From Candidatus Prevotella equi (lineage in GTDB: Bacteria > Bacteroidota > Bacteroidia > Bacteroidales > Bacteroidaceae), in contig JAGHTW010000026.1 of the NCBI GenBank assembly GCA_018065145.1, positions 1 through 50,854 on the forward strand: DNA of 50,854 bases, given 5' to 3'. The translations under genes were made by a program, and so were the position numbers. The first letter of the stretch is position 1, and each line of letters begins with the position of its first letter. Below, piece after piece: positions 8,881 to 17,624 of this stretch. The notes below the pieces were generated by a model that ran no database searches, was not told where the DNA came from, and saw only the letters and a list, made by a program, of their open reading frames with translations.

Positions 8881-10134
8881 TTAATTCGGCGCTTTTCTAT
8901 AGCAGAAGTATGCAACGAACGCAAATAGAATGTTTGGCATCCACGCAGCAACAATCGGTGGGGTACCAGCGTTGATGGCGAAGGTGGCGGATATGGTCTG
9001 CAAGAGTATGAAGAGGAAACTCAGTGCGAGACCAATGGCGAGATACATTCCCATGCCGCCCTTACGCTTTCTTGATGATAGTGACGCACCAATAATGGTG
9101 AGAATGAAGGCAGCGAATGATGACGCTATGCGTTTATGATATTCCACTTCATATTGTACCACGTTACTGGAACCTCGGTCTATCTGTTTGGAGATATATT
9201 CCCTCAGTTCTGGTGAGGTAAATGTCTCCTGTTGTCCGCGTGAATATACAAGGTCTATCGGCTCCATCATGATGAGTGTATCCATCTGTACTCCACTTGT
9301 AATCTTTTCTTTCATGCCTCGCACCTCACGTATCTTCCAGTTCTGTACCTTCCAGTGATATTTTGTATCCGAGATGGTGTCATACTGTATATCCGATGCT
9401 GTCATGTGGGATATCAGCTTCTTGTTTTCGAATTTGTCAAGACAGAAACCATATCCGCGTTTGATGTTATTGTCGTAGTGCTGTATATATGCTATGACAC
9501 CCTTATCAACCTGTAACTGTACGTTTTCTGCCGCGGTATCTTTCTTCTTGTTCTTATAGAGCGATTCAAAGTTCTGTCGTACTACTGTTCCGTGAGGAAT
9601 GACATAGGCGCTGAGCGTATATGACAATGCAGATATGATGATACATGAAATCATATATGGGCGCATCATGCGCTTGAAACTGACGCCTGCTGCAAGAATG
9701 GAGATAATCTCACTGTTGCCTGCCATCTTTGATGTGAAGAATATCACGGCGATAAAGACAAACAAAGGCGAGAAGAGGTTTGCAAAGTAAGGTACGAAGT
9801 TAAGATAGTAGTCAAAGACTATCGCCTTCCACGGAGCATGATATTGCGTGAACTTCGAAAGGTGCTCATTGAAGTCGAATACTATAGCGATGCTTATGAT
9901 GAGCAGTATGGCAAAGAAGTATGTTCCGATGAACTTTCCTATGATGTAGCGGTCCAGTCGCGTGATATATCGCAAAGGGTTGAAATAGCGCATCCATGCC
10001 AAGTAGGGCAGCACCTTCTTCAATGGTGCCACCATACGGCTCCCTTTGTTGCGCATGGCAACAAGGCGGAGACGCTGTTTCTGCCATAGGCTTATCGCCT
10101 TCTTTGCATATTGTCTATAACGCTCTTTTTCCAT
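8881..10134 (-). CDS. LptF/LptG (YjgP/YjgQ) family inner-membrane permease
   Basis: 417 aa. Members form the inner-membrane part of the Lpt machine that extracts lipopolysaccharide and passes it to the periplasmic bridge. The chain has LDRYIIGKF, a membrane segment near residues 69-87, two more in the first half (about 110-130 and 157-177), a soluble periplasmic region of ~150 residues, and three C-terminal membrane segments, matching the six-helix architecture of the family. The residues before LDRYIIG (about 60) are longer and more basic than usual; starts at internal Met codons such as the one before RYFNPL are possible. As annotated, the gene overlaps tgt by 43 bp. Bacteroidota often carry single-gene LptF/G fused-role members, so F versus G is left open. 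Confidence 0.85.
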   Translation of the reverse strand: MEKERYRQYAKKAISLWQKQRLRLVAMRNKGSRMVAPLKKVLPYLAWMRYFNPLRYITRLDRYIIGKFIGTYFFAILLIISIAIVFDFNEHLSKFTQYHAPWKAIVFDYYLNFVPYFANLFSPLFVFIAVIFFTSKMAGNSEIISILAAGVSFKRMMRPYMISCIIISALSYTLSAYVIPHGTVVRQNFESLYKNKKKDTAAENVQLQVDKGVIAYIQHYDNNIKRGYGFCLDKFENKKLISHMTASDIQYDTISDTKYHWKVQNWKIREVRGMKEKITSGVQMDTLIMMEPIDLVYSRGQQETFTSPELREYISKQIDRGSSNVVQYEVEYHKRIASSFAAFILTIIGASLSSRKRKGGMGMYLAIGLALSFLFILLQTISATFAINAGTPPIVAAWMPNILFAFVAYFCYRKAPN

Positions 10135-11219
10135 TGAGTGAAGTCACCTTTTATTATATGCTCCCTTGCATCGCTTACGAGACGCAGGTAGAATGAGAGA
10201 TTGTGAATGGATGCTATCTGCAGTGCAAGATATTCCTGTGCCTTGAAGAGATGGTGAAGGTATGCTTTTGATGTTATGACATCTATATCGCAACCATTTT
10301 CATCAATAGGTGTGAAGTCATCCTCCCACTTCTTGTTCTTCATGTTCATCGTTCCCTCGTATGTGAAGAGCAGTGCGTTACGTCCGTTTCTTGTTGGCAT
10401 GACGCAGTCGAACATATCCACTCCACGTTCGATGTTCTCAAGGATATTCCATGGTGTTCCCACTCCCATGAGGTATCGTGGCTTGTCTTTCGGTAGTATC
10501 TCATTGACTACTTCCACCATTTCGTACATCACCTCTGTTGGTTCTCCCACGGCAAGTCCACCGATGGCATTACCGTCGCAGCCCTTGTCTGCCACAAACT
10601 GTGCCGATTCGCGGCGAAGGTCTTTGAATGTGCATCCCTGAACGATAGGAAAGAGGCTCTGACTGTGATCGTAGAGTGGTTCCGTTTCGTTGAAACGCTT
10701 TATGCAGCGATCCAACCAACGCTCCGTCAGTGACAGACTTTTTCTGGCATAATTCCACTCACTGTCGCCTGGAGGACATTCATCGAATGCCATGATGATG
10801 TCTGCACCGATAATACGCTGCGTGTCCATCACGTTTTCTGGAGTAAAGATATGTTTGGAACCGTCAATGTGACTGCGGAATTCACAACCCTCCTCTTTCA
10901 GTTTTCGTATGCCTGTGAGGGAGAATACCTGAAAACCGCCGCTGTCGGTGAGCATTGGTCGCTCCCAACCTATAAACTTATGCAGTCCACCTGCCTTGCG
11001 CAGTATGTCAAGTCCCGGGCGAAGATACAGATGGTAGGTATTGCCAAGTATAATCTGTGCCTTTACCTGACGGCGCAGTTCCTCGAAGTGAACTGCCTTG
11101 ACAGAACCAACGGTTCCTACGGGCATAAATATCGGTGTGAGTATCTCGCCATGGTCCGTTGTTATCTTTCCTGCGCGTGCAGAACTGTATGGGTCGGTAT
11201 GTTGTAATTCGAATGTCAA
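10092..11219 (-). CDS. tgt: tRNA-guanine transglycosylase (queuosine pathway)
   Basis: 375 aa. It exchanges the wobble guanine (position 34) of GUN-anticodon tRNAs for preQ1. Key residues are visible: DSGGFQVFS with the active-site Asp92, the DECPPG substrate segment near 146, GGLAVGEP, and MFDCVMPTRNGR with the nucleophile Asp271. The C-terminal zinc motif of the classical enzyme (CxCxxC...H) is largely absent: that stretch reads NGCDIDVITSKAY with a single Cys310. I believe this loss is common in Bacteroidota Tgt proteins. It sits 74 bp after lon and overlaps the permease gene. QueA, which acts on the next step, is encoded at 20.3-21.6 kb in this window. Confidence 0.95.
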   Translation of the reverse strand: MTFELQHTDPYSSARAGKITTDHGEILTPIFMPVGTVGSVKAVHFEELRRQVKAQIILGNTYHLYLRPGLDILRKAGGLHKFIGWERPMLTDSGGFQVFSLTGIRKLKEEGCEFRSHIDGSKHIFTPENVMDTQRIIGADIIMAFDECPPGDSEWNYARKSLSLTERWLDRCIKRFNETEPLYDHSQSLFPIVQGCTFKDLRRESAQFVADKGCDGNAIGGLAVGEPTEVMYEMVEVVNEILPKDKPRYLMGVGTPWNILENIERGVDMFDCVMPTRNGRNALLFTYEGTMNMKNKKWEDDFTPIDENGCDIDVITSKAYLHHLFKAQEYLALQIASIHNLSFYLRLVSDAREHIIKGDFTQWKKSVIDNMQRRR

Positions 11220-11265
11220 AACGCTTTTGTGTTTACTTGATTATCAATACTTACTAAGGGGTTCT

Positions 11266-11284
11266 GTAATCGTGCAACAATTAC
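11266..11284 (+). repeat. Single partial copy of the 22-bp GTAATCGTGCAAC repeat
   Basis: In the 74-bp lon-tgt gap, GTAATCGTGCAAC is identical to the first 13 bases of repeat unit 2 of the tandem array at 31.8 kb, and the next bases (AATTAC) match TTTTAC at four of six positions. The shared 13-mer suggests a dispersed intergenic element. Confidence 0.5.
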
Positions 11285-11293
11285 AACACCACC

Positions 11294-13762
11294 TTATTTG
11301 CTCTCTTCTATGATGGTTAAATCAATGGGATTTTCCACCTTTTCTTTCGTCAAAGCGAAGTCCCAAACATCCTTAACATCTTCCACGTAATGGAATGTGA
11401 CGCCCTTAAGATATATCTCTGGAATTTCGTCAATGTCCTTCTTGTTTGCGGAGCACAGCATGATGTCGGTGATACCTGCTCGCTTGGCAGCAAGAATCTT
11501 CTCCTTGATACCACCCACTGGCAGCACTTTTCCTCGCAGTGTTATCTCGCCCGTCATGGCAACATTCTTGCGAACCTTGCGCTGGGTTAGGGCAGAGGCG
11601 ATACTTGTCGCAATAGTGATACCTGCTGACGGACCATCTTTTGGCGTGGCACCTTCCGGAACGTGGATGTGGATGTTCCAGTTGTCGAAGATGCGATAGT
11701 CCAGATTTAGTAAGTCTGCGTGAGACTTTACGTATTCAAGGGCTATGACAGCACTTTCTTTCATGACGTCTCCGAGGTTGCCCGTCAATGTTAGTTTTCC
11801 GTTCTTGCCCTTGCTGAGACTTGTCTCAATGAATAGAATCTCACCACCGACGCTTGTCCATGCTAATCCTGTCACCACACCGGCATACTTGTTGCCTTGG
11901 TAGATATCACGGTAGAATGGTGGTTTGCCCAAAAGGTCTTCCAGATTCTCTGGCGTTATCTTGTTGTATGGCAGCTCTCCGTCACGTGTCTTATAGAATG
12001 CAAGTTTACGTAGTGATTTGTTTATCTGCTTCTCCAAAAGTCTTACACCGCTTTCGCGTGTGTAGCGTTCTATGAGTTTCTCCAACGCCTTCTTTTGTAT
12101 GGTCAGTGTCTTCTCTGACTTGAGACCAGTCTTGTCCTTCTCTCGTGGTACGAGGTGACGCTTCGCAATCTCAATCTTTTCTTCCGTAGTATATCCGCTT
12201 ACCTCTATTATCTCCATACGGTCACGCAGTGGTCCCGGTATGGTACTTAGATCGTTGGCAGTAGCTATGAAGAGAACCTTTGAAAGGTCGTAGTCCATGT
12301 CAAGATAGTTGTCATGGAATGCAGTGTTCTGTTCTGGGTCAAGCACCTCAAGTAGTGCTGACGCAGGGTCACCATGGTTGGTTCCTTGCGTTACCTTGTC
12401 TATCTCGTCGAGTATGAAGACAGGGTTGCTAGTACCTGCCTTTTCTATGTTCTTTATGATACGTCCCGGCATGGCACCAACGTATGTACGACGGTGTCCG
12501 CGTATCTCAGCCTCGTCGTGCAGACCGCCAAGGCTCATGCGGACATATTTTCTTTTCAGTGCATCGGCAATGCTCTTTCCAAGGCTTGTCTTGCCTACAC
12601 CCGGAGGGCCATAGAGACAAAGTATAGGAGACTTGAGATCACCGCGCAGTGATAATACGGCAATGTACTCCAGTATGCGTTCCTTTACCTTCTCCATGCC
12701 ATAGTGATCTCGATTGAGAACTTTCTCCGCACGTTTCAAATCGAGGTCGTCTGTAGTGTATTCACCCCAAGGTAAATCTACAATCTTCTGGAGGAATGTC
12801 AACTGCACATTATAGTCGGAACTCTGTGGATGCAACTGTTCCAGACGGTCCATTTCCTTTTCAAAGACCTCTTTTGTCGCTTCTGACCATTTTTTCGTTT
12901 TTGCCTTCTCACGAAGTTTTGCTTTCTCTGGTGTACCTTCCTCAGAACCTAATTCCTTGTTGATGCTCTTAAGCTGCTGGCGCAGGAAATAATGCTTCTG
13001 CTCCTCGTCAATGGTATGCTGAGTACGACTCTGTATGTCCAGTCGAAGATTGGCATATTGTATCTCGCGGTTTATCAACTGTAGCAAACTTAATGCTCGC
13101 ATCTTCATGTCGCTCTCATTGAGGAGTCTCATCTTCTCAGTCAGTGACAGCGGCATGTGGTATGCTACCATGTTAAGGAAGAATGCAGAATCTTCAATAC
13201 CATGGAGAGATAACTGTAGCTCAAAAGGTATTGTGTCGCTCTTTTCTATATATTCCTTTACACGGTGTCTAAGGTCATTGACAACTGTGGTGAACTCTAT
13301 ATCAGTCTCATCAGGAAGAAATTCTTGCTCTGGTACCACATGAGCACGGAGAAAAGGTTCTTCCTGTATCACGTCTGTAATACGGCAACGTGTCGTTGCC
13401 TGTGCAATGAAGGCATAGCGATTCTCGTGTCCTGGAATCTCAAAAACCTTTAGGAACTGTGCAATGACACCATAATCATTAAGATCCTCAACCGTTGGTT
13501 CGTTAATGTTCTGATCCTTTTGACAGAACATGGCAAACTGCTGCTTTGGATGCTTCTCTATGTATTTAACCAATTGACGTGTCGTGTCACGCGCTATGGT
13601 TACAGAGGTGAGAACGCCAGGAAAGTTTACCATGTTTCTTGTGGTAAGAATAGGCATGTCGCCCTCTTTTCCCTGCTCGAATATTTTATTTATATCACCC
13701 TCAAACTCAGCGAACATCTGAACGGGAGAGTCTTGGGCCATCAATTGTGCAAATCTATCCAT
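11294..13762 (-). CDS. lon: ATP-dependent protease La (Lon)
   Basis: 822 aa. A soluble AAA+ serine protease degrading misfolded and regulatory proteins. Order of parts: N-terminal substrate-recognition (LON) domain to about 240, coiled linker, AAA+ module with Walker A GPPGVGKT near 384-391 and Walker [10 protein letters not shown], then the C-terminal protease domain with the Ser-Lys dyad in PKDGPSAG (Ser about 712) and [10 protein letters not shown] (Lys about 753). The full length is normal for bacterial LonA. It starts 4 bp after the HU-LysM gene, in the same leftward block. In other bacteria Lon substrates include HU-type proteins, which makes the adjacency notable but does not prove a link. 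Confidence 0.97.
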   Translation of the reverse strand: MDRFAQLMAQDSPVQMFAEFEGDINKIFEQGKEGDMPILTTRNMVNFPGVLTSVTIARDTTRQLVKYIEKHPKQQFAMFCQKDQNINEPTVEDLNDYGVIAQFLKVFEIPGHENRYAFIAQATTRCRITDVIQEEPFLRAHVVPEQEFLPDETDIEFTTVVNDLRHRVKEYIEKSDTIPFELQLSLHGIEDSAFFLNMVAYHMPLSLTEKMRLLNESDMKMRALSLLQLINREIQYANLRLDIQSRTQHTIDEEQKHYFLRQQLKSINKELGSEEGTPEKAKLREKAKTKKWSEATKEVFEKEMDRLEQLHPQSSDYNVQLTFLQKIVDLPWGEYTTDDLDLKRAEKVLNRDHYGMEKVKERILEYIAVLSLRGDLKSPILCLYGPPGVGKTSLGKSIADALKRKYVRMSLGGLHDEAEIRGHRRTYVGAMPGRIIKNIEKAGTSNPVFILDEIDKVTQGTNHGDPASALLEVLDPEQNTAFHDNYLDMDYDLSKVLFIATANDLSTIPGPLRDRMEIIEVSGYTTEEKIEIAKRHLVPREKDKTGLKSEKTLTIQKKALEKLIERYTRESGVRLLEKQINKSLRKLAFYKTRDGELPYNKITPENLEDLLGKPPFYRDIYQGNKYAGVVTGLAWTSVGGEILFIETSLSKGKNGKLTLTGNLGDVMKESAVIALEYVKSHADLLNLDYRIFDNWNIHIHVPEGATPKDGPSAGITIATSIASALTQRKVRKNVAMTGEITLRGKVLPVGGIKEKILAAKRAGITDIMLCSANKKDIDEIPEIYLKGVTFHYVEDVKDVWDFALTKEKVENPIDLTIIEESK

Positions 13763-13766
13763 TCTT

Positions 13767-14861
13767 TCAATTACTGTTTTTATATCGCTTCTTCAGCAGA
13801 AGCTTTGGTATTCTGACCTTGTCGCCAGCTTTTACTGTATTTGTCTTGTTGTATGCTTCTACATAGCATTCCATGTCTGGACCGAGATAAGCCTTGGAGA
13901 TGGCTGAAAGTGTCTGACCTTCCTGAACGGTTATCTCTTTCTCGGTGCCCATTATGTAATATGCACCGGTGCGTACCCTTACGTCACTGTCATATTCCGT
14001 CAAAGGCTTTGGAGTGTTATCTGCCGGCTCCTTTTCTTTTGTCTTTATCTCCTGTTTTGGCTCAGGCGTCACTTCCTTTGGCTTTTTCTGCTTTACTGTT
14101 TTTAATACAGGCTTTGCGACTACTGAAGCGGTTTTTTCTTTTGGTTCGAACCATTTCTGGTTACATGCAAAATAACCCAAAGCAAAGAATACTATCGCAA
14201 CAATTATATTTATAAGAATACCATAATATATAAATATATTGCGGCAATGAGGATATTGTTCACTGCATTCTTCATAAACGGTGTCGTTGTCAGATGTCGT
14301 TTCTGTTTCATTTTCATTTGCTTCATCTGAAACTGCTACCGTTTGCTGCTCTTCTGTTGATTCATGAACTTCTACTGGTGAATCTTCTTCTTCTTCTTCC
14401 ACCGCAGTCTGTGGCTCTTCTACGACCTGTGGTTCTTCTATCGTCTGTGGCTCTTCTACTGTCTGTGGTTCTTCTGTTGTAGGTTCTTGCGCAGGCAGAG
14501 TTGTATCGTTATATTCCTCTTCGTCTTCAATGATGTCAAGGTTTGCTTCGTTGTTGATGATAACTGTCTCGAAATGGGCAAACGGCTTGTTTATTATGTC
14601 ACGCATTACATTCTCTGGTGTGAATGTAACCTTGTCATGTTCGCCGATAACAACCCGTTCGCCTGTGTTGACATTAACACTGGTACGCTCCTTCATTGAC
14701 TGCAGTTTGAAAGTACCGAAGCCTTTTATCTTTACGAGTCTATCATTTACCAGACCTTCGTTGATGACCTCAACGAACATCTGTATGAAGTGGTCTGCGT
14801 CAGTTTGTTTCAACTGATGCTTTGCTGCAATTATTTTTGCTATATCTCTTATTACTGCCAT
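13767..14861 (-). CDS. HU-family DNA-binding domain fused to TM helix and LysM domain
   Basis: 364 aa. Residues 1-95 are an HU/IHF-type DNA-binding domain (KIKGFGTFKL at 44-53, then a beta-arm region with NVNTGERVVIG). Residues ~110-200 are very acidic with five tandem EEPQT-like repeats. Residues 209-232 form one hydrophobic helix, residues 240-290 are Lys/Pro-rich, and 308-353 are a LysM domain (TVQEGQTLSAISKAYLG...VRIPK). LysM binds peptidoglycan GlcNAc chains, so the order suggests a tether between chromosome and cell wall: DNA binding inside, LysM in the periplasm. The flanks of the helix (acidic before, Lys-rich after) go against the positive-inside rule, so topology is inferred, not shown. 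It abuts the HU gene upstream (TAA then ATG) and lon downstream. Confidence 0.85.
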   Translation of the reverse strand: MAVIRDIAKIIAAKHQLKQTDADHFIQMFVEVINEGLVNDRLVKIKGFGTFKLQSMKERTSVNVNTGERVVIGEHDKVTFTPENVMRDIINKPFAHFETVIINNEANLDIIEDEEEYNDTTLPAQEPTTEEPQTVEEPQTIEEPQVVEEPQTAVEEEEEDSPVEVHESTEEQQTVAVSDEANENETETTSDNDTVYEECSEQYPHCRNIFIYYGILINIIVAIVFFALGYFACNQKWFEPKEKTASVVAKPVLKTVKQKKPKEVTPEPKQEIKTKEKEPADNTPKPLTEYDSDVRVRTGAYYIMGTEKEITVQEGQTLSAISKAYLGPDMECYVEAYNKTNTVKAGDKVRIPKLLLKKRYKNSN

Positions 14862-15152
14862 TTATGAATCTCCCTTTATCTCTTTCATTCTGTCTTTAAG
14901 TGTAGCGAAGGGCTTGAAGTTCGTTACGAGTTTTGGTGGCACAAGCATCTTCTGACCAGTACCAGGGTTGCTGATGACACGTTCCAAGCGTTTCTTTACG
15001 TCAAAAGTTCCAAGACCAGACATGTTCACTGTCTCGCCCTCTGATAACTGTTCTATGATTGTGATGACAGCACTGCGAACGATGTTCTGTGTGTCATCTA
15101 TCTTGTAGCCCGTCTTTTTTGAAAGGGCTGATATGAATTCTTTGTTATTCAT
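14862..15152 (-). CDS. HU-family DNA-binding protein
   Basis: 96 aa, the size of a single HU/IHF subunit. It binds and bends double-stranded DNA and helps compact the nucleoid. Visible features are the N-terminal helices (NKEFISALSKKTGY), NMSGLGTFDVKKR in the body, and the DNA-inserting arm NPGTGQKMLVPP with the conserved Asn-Pro-x-Thr-Gly core. Its stop codon directly abuts the ATG of the HU-LysM gene, so the two proteins are probably made together and might heterodimerise. It starts 20 bp after the stop of rimO. Confidence 0.93.
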   Translation of the reverse strand: MNNKEFISALSKKTGYKIDDTQNIVRSAVITIIEQLSEGETVNMSGLGTFDVKKRLERVISNPGTGQKMLVPPKLVTNFKPFATLKDRMKEIKGDS

Positions 15153-15172
15153 CCTTCTGTTGTTGCTTTGTG

Positions 15173-16477
15173 TTATATGACGGTGCCGTAAAGGTCAAAT
15201 TCCTCTGCTCCTGTTATTCTTACATTGTAAAAACAACCTCTGCGCAATGTCTTCTCGTGAGTAGGTATTATTACCTCTGGGTCAACCTCTGGTGAAGAGA
15301 ACTCTGTACGACCAACGTACCAGTCACCTTCTTTACGATCTATTATGACCTTCATCGTCTTGCCTATATTCTCTTCCATTACCTCTGCAGAGATGCGTTG
15401 CTGTACTCTCATGAGTTTATCAAGACGCTGTTGCTTAATCTCTTGCGGAATGTCATCCTTGAAATTCTTTGCGCTATATGTACCTTCCTCTTCGCTGTAT
15501 GCAAATGCACCCATACGTTCGAATCGTGCCCATTTTACGAAATCAACAAGTTCTTGAAATTCTTCGTCTGTTTCGCCTGGATATCCTACCATCAATGTCG
15601 TACGCAGGGTAATGCCTGGCACTTCTTCCCTAAGGCGTTGAATGAGATTCATCGTCTCTTCCTTTGTCGTGTTTCTGTGCATGCGGTCAAGGACAGATGT
15701 GGATATATGCTGCAATGCAATGTCAAGGTATTTGCAAACGTTGTCCTTCTCGCGCATAACTTGGAGCAACTCCATTGGGAATTGATTCGGATAGGCATAG
15801 TGAAGACGTATCCATTTTACCCCTTTGATATCAGACATACGGCTTACCAGCTCTGCTATCTGTCGTTTGCCATATATATCAATGCCATAGTACGTCAGTT
15901 CTTGTGCAATTACCTGAAATTCCTTTACTCCATTTTCTACCAACAAACGGACTTCGTCAAGTATTTCTTCCATCGGACGACTCTTGTGTTTGCCTGTTAT
16001 TATTGGTATAGCACAGTATGCACAATGCCTGTCGCAACCTTCTGATATTTTTATGTAGGCATAGTGTTTTGGGGTCGTTACGAGACGGTGCCTTGAAACC
16101 TTGTCCGTATTGTCCTGTAAGTCTGGTATGTCTGATACAATTTGTTTGAAATCAAACTTACCGTAATACTTGTCAACTTCAGGAATCTCTTCTTCCAATT
16201 CGTTGAGATAGCGTTGTGACAGGCATCCCATGACAAGGAGTTTTCCTATTTGTCCGACAGACTTGGCTTCTATTAATTCAAGGATGGCATTGACGCTCTC
16301 TTCTTTCGCATCGCCGATGAAACCGCAAGTGTTTATGATTACATACTCACCTTGCGGACTTTCACTGTCGTGATAACACTCATAACCTTTATCAGACAGC
16401 AACCGCATTACGGCTTCGCTATCTACAAGGTTCTTGGAGCATCCCATCGTTATAATGTCAATACGTCCTTTTTCCAT
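15173..16477 (-). CDS. rimO: Ribosomal protein S12 methylthiotransferase
   Basis: 434 aa. A radical-SAM enzyme adding a methylthio group to the conserved Asp of ribosomal protein S12. N-terminal MTTase cysteines are Cys13 (MGCSKN), Cys51 (NTCGF) and Cys85 (MGCLSQRY), which hold the auxiliary 4Fe-4S cluster. The radical-SAM triad is Cys148, Cys152 and Cys155 (CDRHCAYC). A C-terminal TRAM domain follows (roughly from residue 370). The MGCSKNLVDSE opening distinguishes RimO from MiaB. It starts immediately after the ftsY stop codon (abutting), so translation is probably coupled. Confidence 0.95.
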   Translation of the reverse strand: MEKGRIDIITMGCSKNLVDSEAVMRLLSDKGYECYHDSESPQGEYVIINTCGFIGDAKEESVNAILELIEAKSVGQIGKLLVMGCLSQRYLNELEEEIPEVDKYYGKFDFKQIVSDIPDLQDNTDKVSRHRLVTTPKHYAYIKISEGCDRHCAYCAIPIITGKHKSRPMEEILDEVRLLVENGVKEFQVIAQELTYYGIDIYGKRQIAELVSRMSDIKGVKWIRLHYAYPNQFPMELLQVMREKDNVCKYLDIALQHISTSVLDRMHRNTTKEETMNLIQRLREEVPGITLRTTLMVGYPGETDEEFQELVDFVKWARFERMGAFAYSEEEGTYSAKNFKDDIPQEIKQQRLDKLMRVQQRISAEVMEENIGKTMKVIIDRKEGDWYVGRTEFSSPEVDPEVIIPTHEKTLRRGCFYNVRITGAEEFDLYGTVI

Positions 16478-17437
16478 TTATGCATTATCGCCAAAAAGTG
16501 ATTCTACAAATTCCTTGCGGTTGAATAGTTGGAGGTCTTTCATTCCTTCACCCAGTCCTATGTACTTCACAGGAACCTTAAGCTGGTCGCTGATGCCTAC
16601 GACAACACCTCCCTTAGCCGTGCCGTCAAGTTTTGTGATAGCAAGGCTGGTTATCTGTGTTACGGCAGCAAACTGCTTCGCTTGCTCAAAGGCGTTCTGT
16701 CCGGTAGAACCATCAAGCACGAGCATCACTTCATCAGGAGCCTCTGGCAACACTTTCTTCATTACATCCTTAATCTTCTTCAACTCGTTCATAAGATTTA
16801 CCTTGTTATGAAGACGTCCTGCGGTGTCTATTATTACTACGTCCGCATTGTTAGCCTTAGCCGATGATAATGTGTCGAAGGCAACGCTTGCAGGATCAGA
16901 ACCCATCTGCTGCTTGATAACGGGCACGCCAACACGTTCGCCCCATATAACTAATTGCTCAACTGCTGCTGCGCGGAAAGTATCTGCTGCTCCAAGGTAA
17001 ACCTTCTTTCCCGCTTCTTTGAACTGCCATGCAAGTTTGCCGATGGTCGTCGTCTTGCCCACACCGTTAACACCAACCACAAGTATTACGTATGGTTTGT
17101 GGTCAGATGGTAAATCCCATGACTCATTGTCGGAACTGTTGTTCTCGGTAAGAAGTTCCATTATCTCTTCACGGAGTATCGTATTGAGTTCAGACGTTGA
17201 CACGTATTTGTCACGCGCCACACGCTCTTCTATGCGTTCTATTATCTTGAGCGTTGTGTCAACGCCTACGTCGCTTGTTATGAGGACTTCCTCAAGATTA
17301 TCCAATACATCATCGTCAACTTTGTCCTTACCTGCTACTGCACGAGCAAGTTTGTCAAAGACACTTTGCTTGGTCTTTTCAAGGCCTTTGTCAAGTGTTT
17401 GTTTCTTCTCTTTGTTAAAAAATCCAAATATACCCAT
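16478..17437 (-). CDS. ftsY: Signal recognition particle receptor
   Basis: 319 aa from the ATG at 17437 (MGIFGFFNKEK). The 15 codons upstream in frame lie over the promoter region and are rejected. It receives SRP-ribosome complexes at the inner membrane and hydrolyses GTP together with Ffh. The N-terminal A domain is short, as expected for Bacteroidota. The NG domain has GVNGVGKTTTIGKLA (G1, near 120), DTFRAAAVEQL, DTAGR (G3) and TKLDGTAKGG (G4 and closing loop). It is the first gene of the long leftward block and has its own -7 box just upstream. Confidence 0.95.
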   Translation of the reverse strand: MGIFGFFNKEKKQTLDKGLEKTKQSVFDKLARAVAGKDKVDDDVLDNLEEVLITSDVGVDTTLKIIERIEERVARDKYVSTSELNTILREEIMELLTENNSSDNESWDLPSDHKPYVILVVGVNGVGKTTTIGKLAWQFKEAGKKVYLGAADTFRAAAVEQLVIWGERVGVPVIKQQMGSDPASVAFDTLSSAKANNADVVIIDTAGRLHNKVNLMNELKKIKDVMKKVLPEAPDEVMLVLDGSTGQNAFEQAKQFAAVTQITSLAITKLDGTAKGGVVVGISDQLKVPVKYIGLGEGMKDLQLFNRKEFVESLFGDNA

Positions 17438-17470
17438 ATTCAAAATGTGCGTTTTTATCCAATTTAGTTG

Positions 17471-17478
17471 CAAAGGTA
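17471..17478 (-). promoter_or_regulatory. Bacteroidota -7 box for the ftsY block
   Basis: The minus strand reads TACCTTTG, 34 bp before the ftsY ATG. A TTG occurs further upstream but with about 24 bp spacing, longer than ideal. It is the only good promoter seen for the ftsY-rimO-HU-lon run. Confidence 0.6.
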
Positions 17479-17549
17479 ACAAAAATAAACGAAAAAAGAA
17501 TGCAATTACACATTATTTTATTATAAACGACCAAAATAGAACATAATTA

Positions 17550-17581
17550 TTTGTAAATGTGCGAAAAAAAACTTACCTTTG
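17550..17581 (+). promoter_or_regulatory. Consensus Bacteroidota promoter for the acyl-CoA synthetase block
   Basis: TTTG at 17550-17553, exactly 20 bp spacer, then TACCTTTG at 17574-17581. This matches both the -33 and -7 consensus. It drives rightward transcription from about 44 bp before the ATG at 17625, divergent from ftsY. Confidence 0.8.
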
Positions 17582-17624
17582 CCACATATTACCGTAAAAC
17601 TATGTAAAAAACATCACGAGAACA

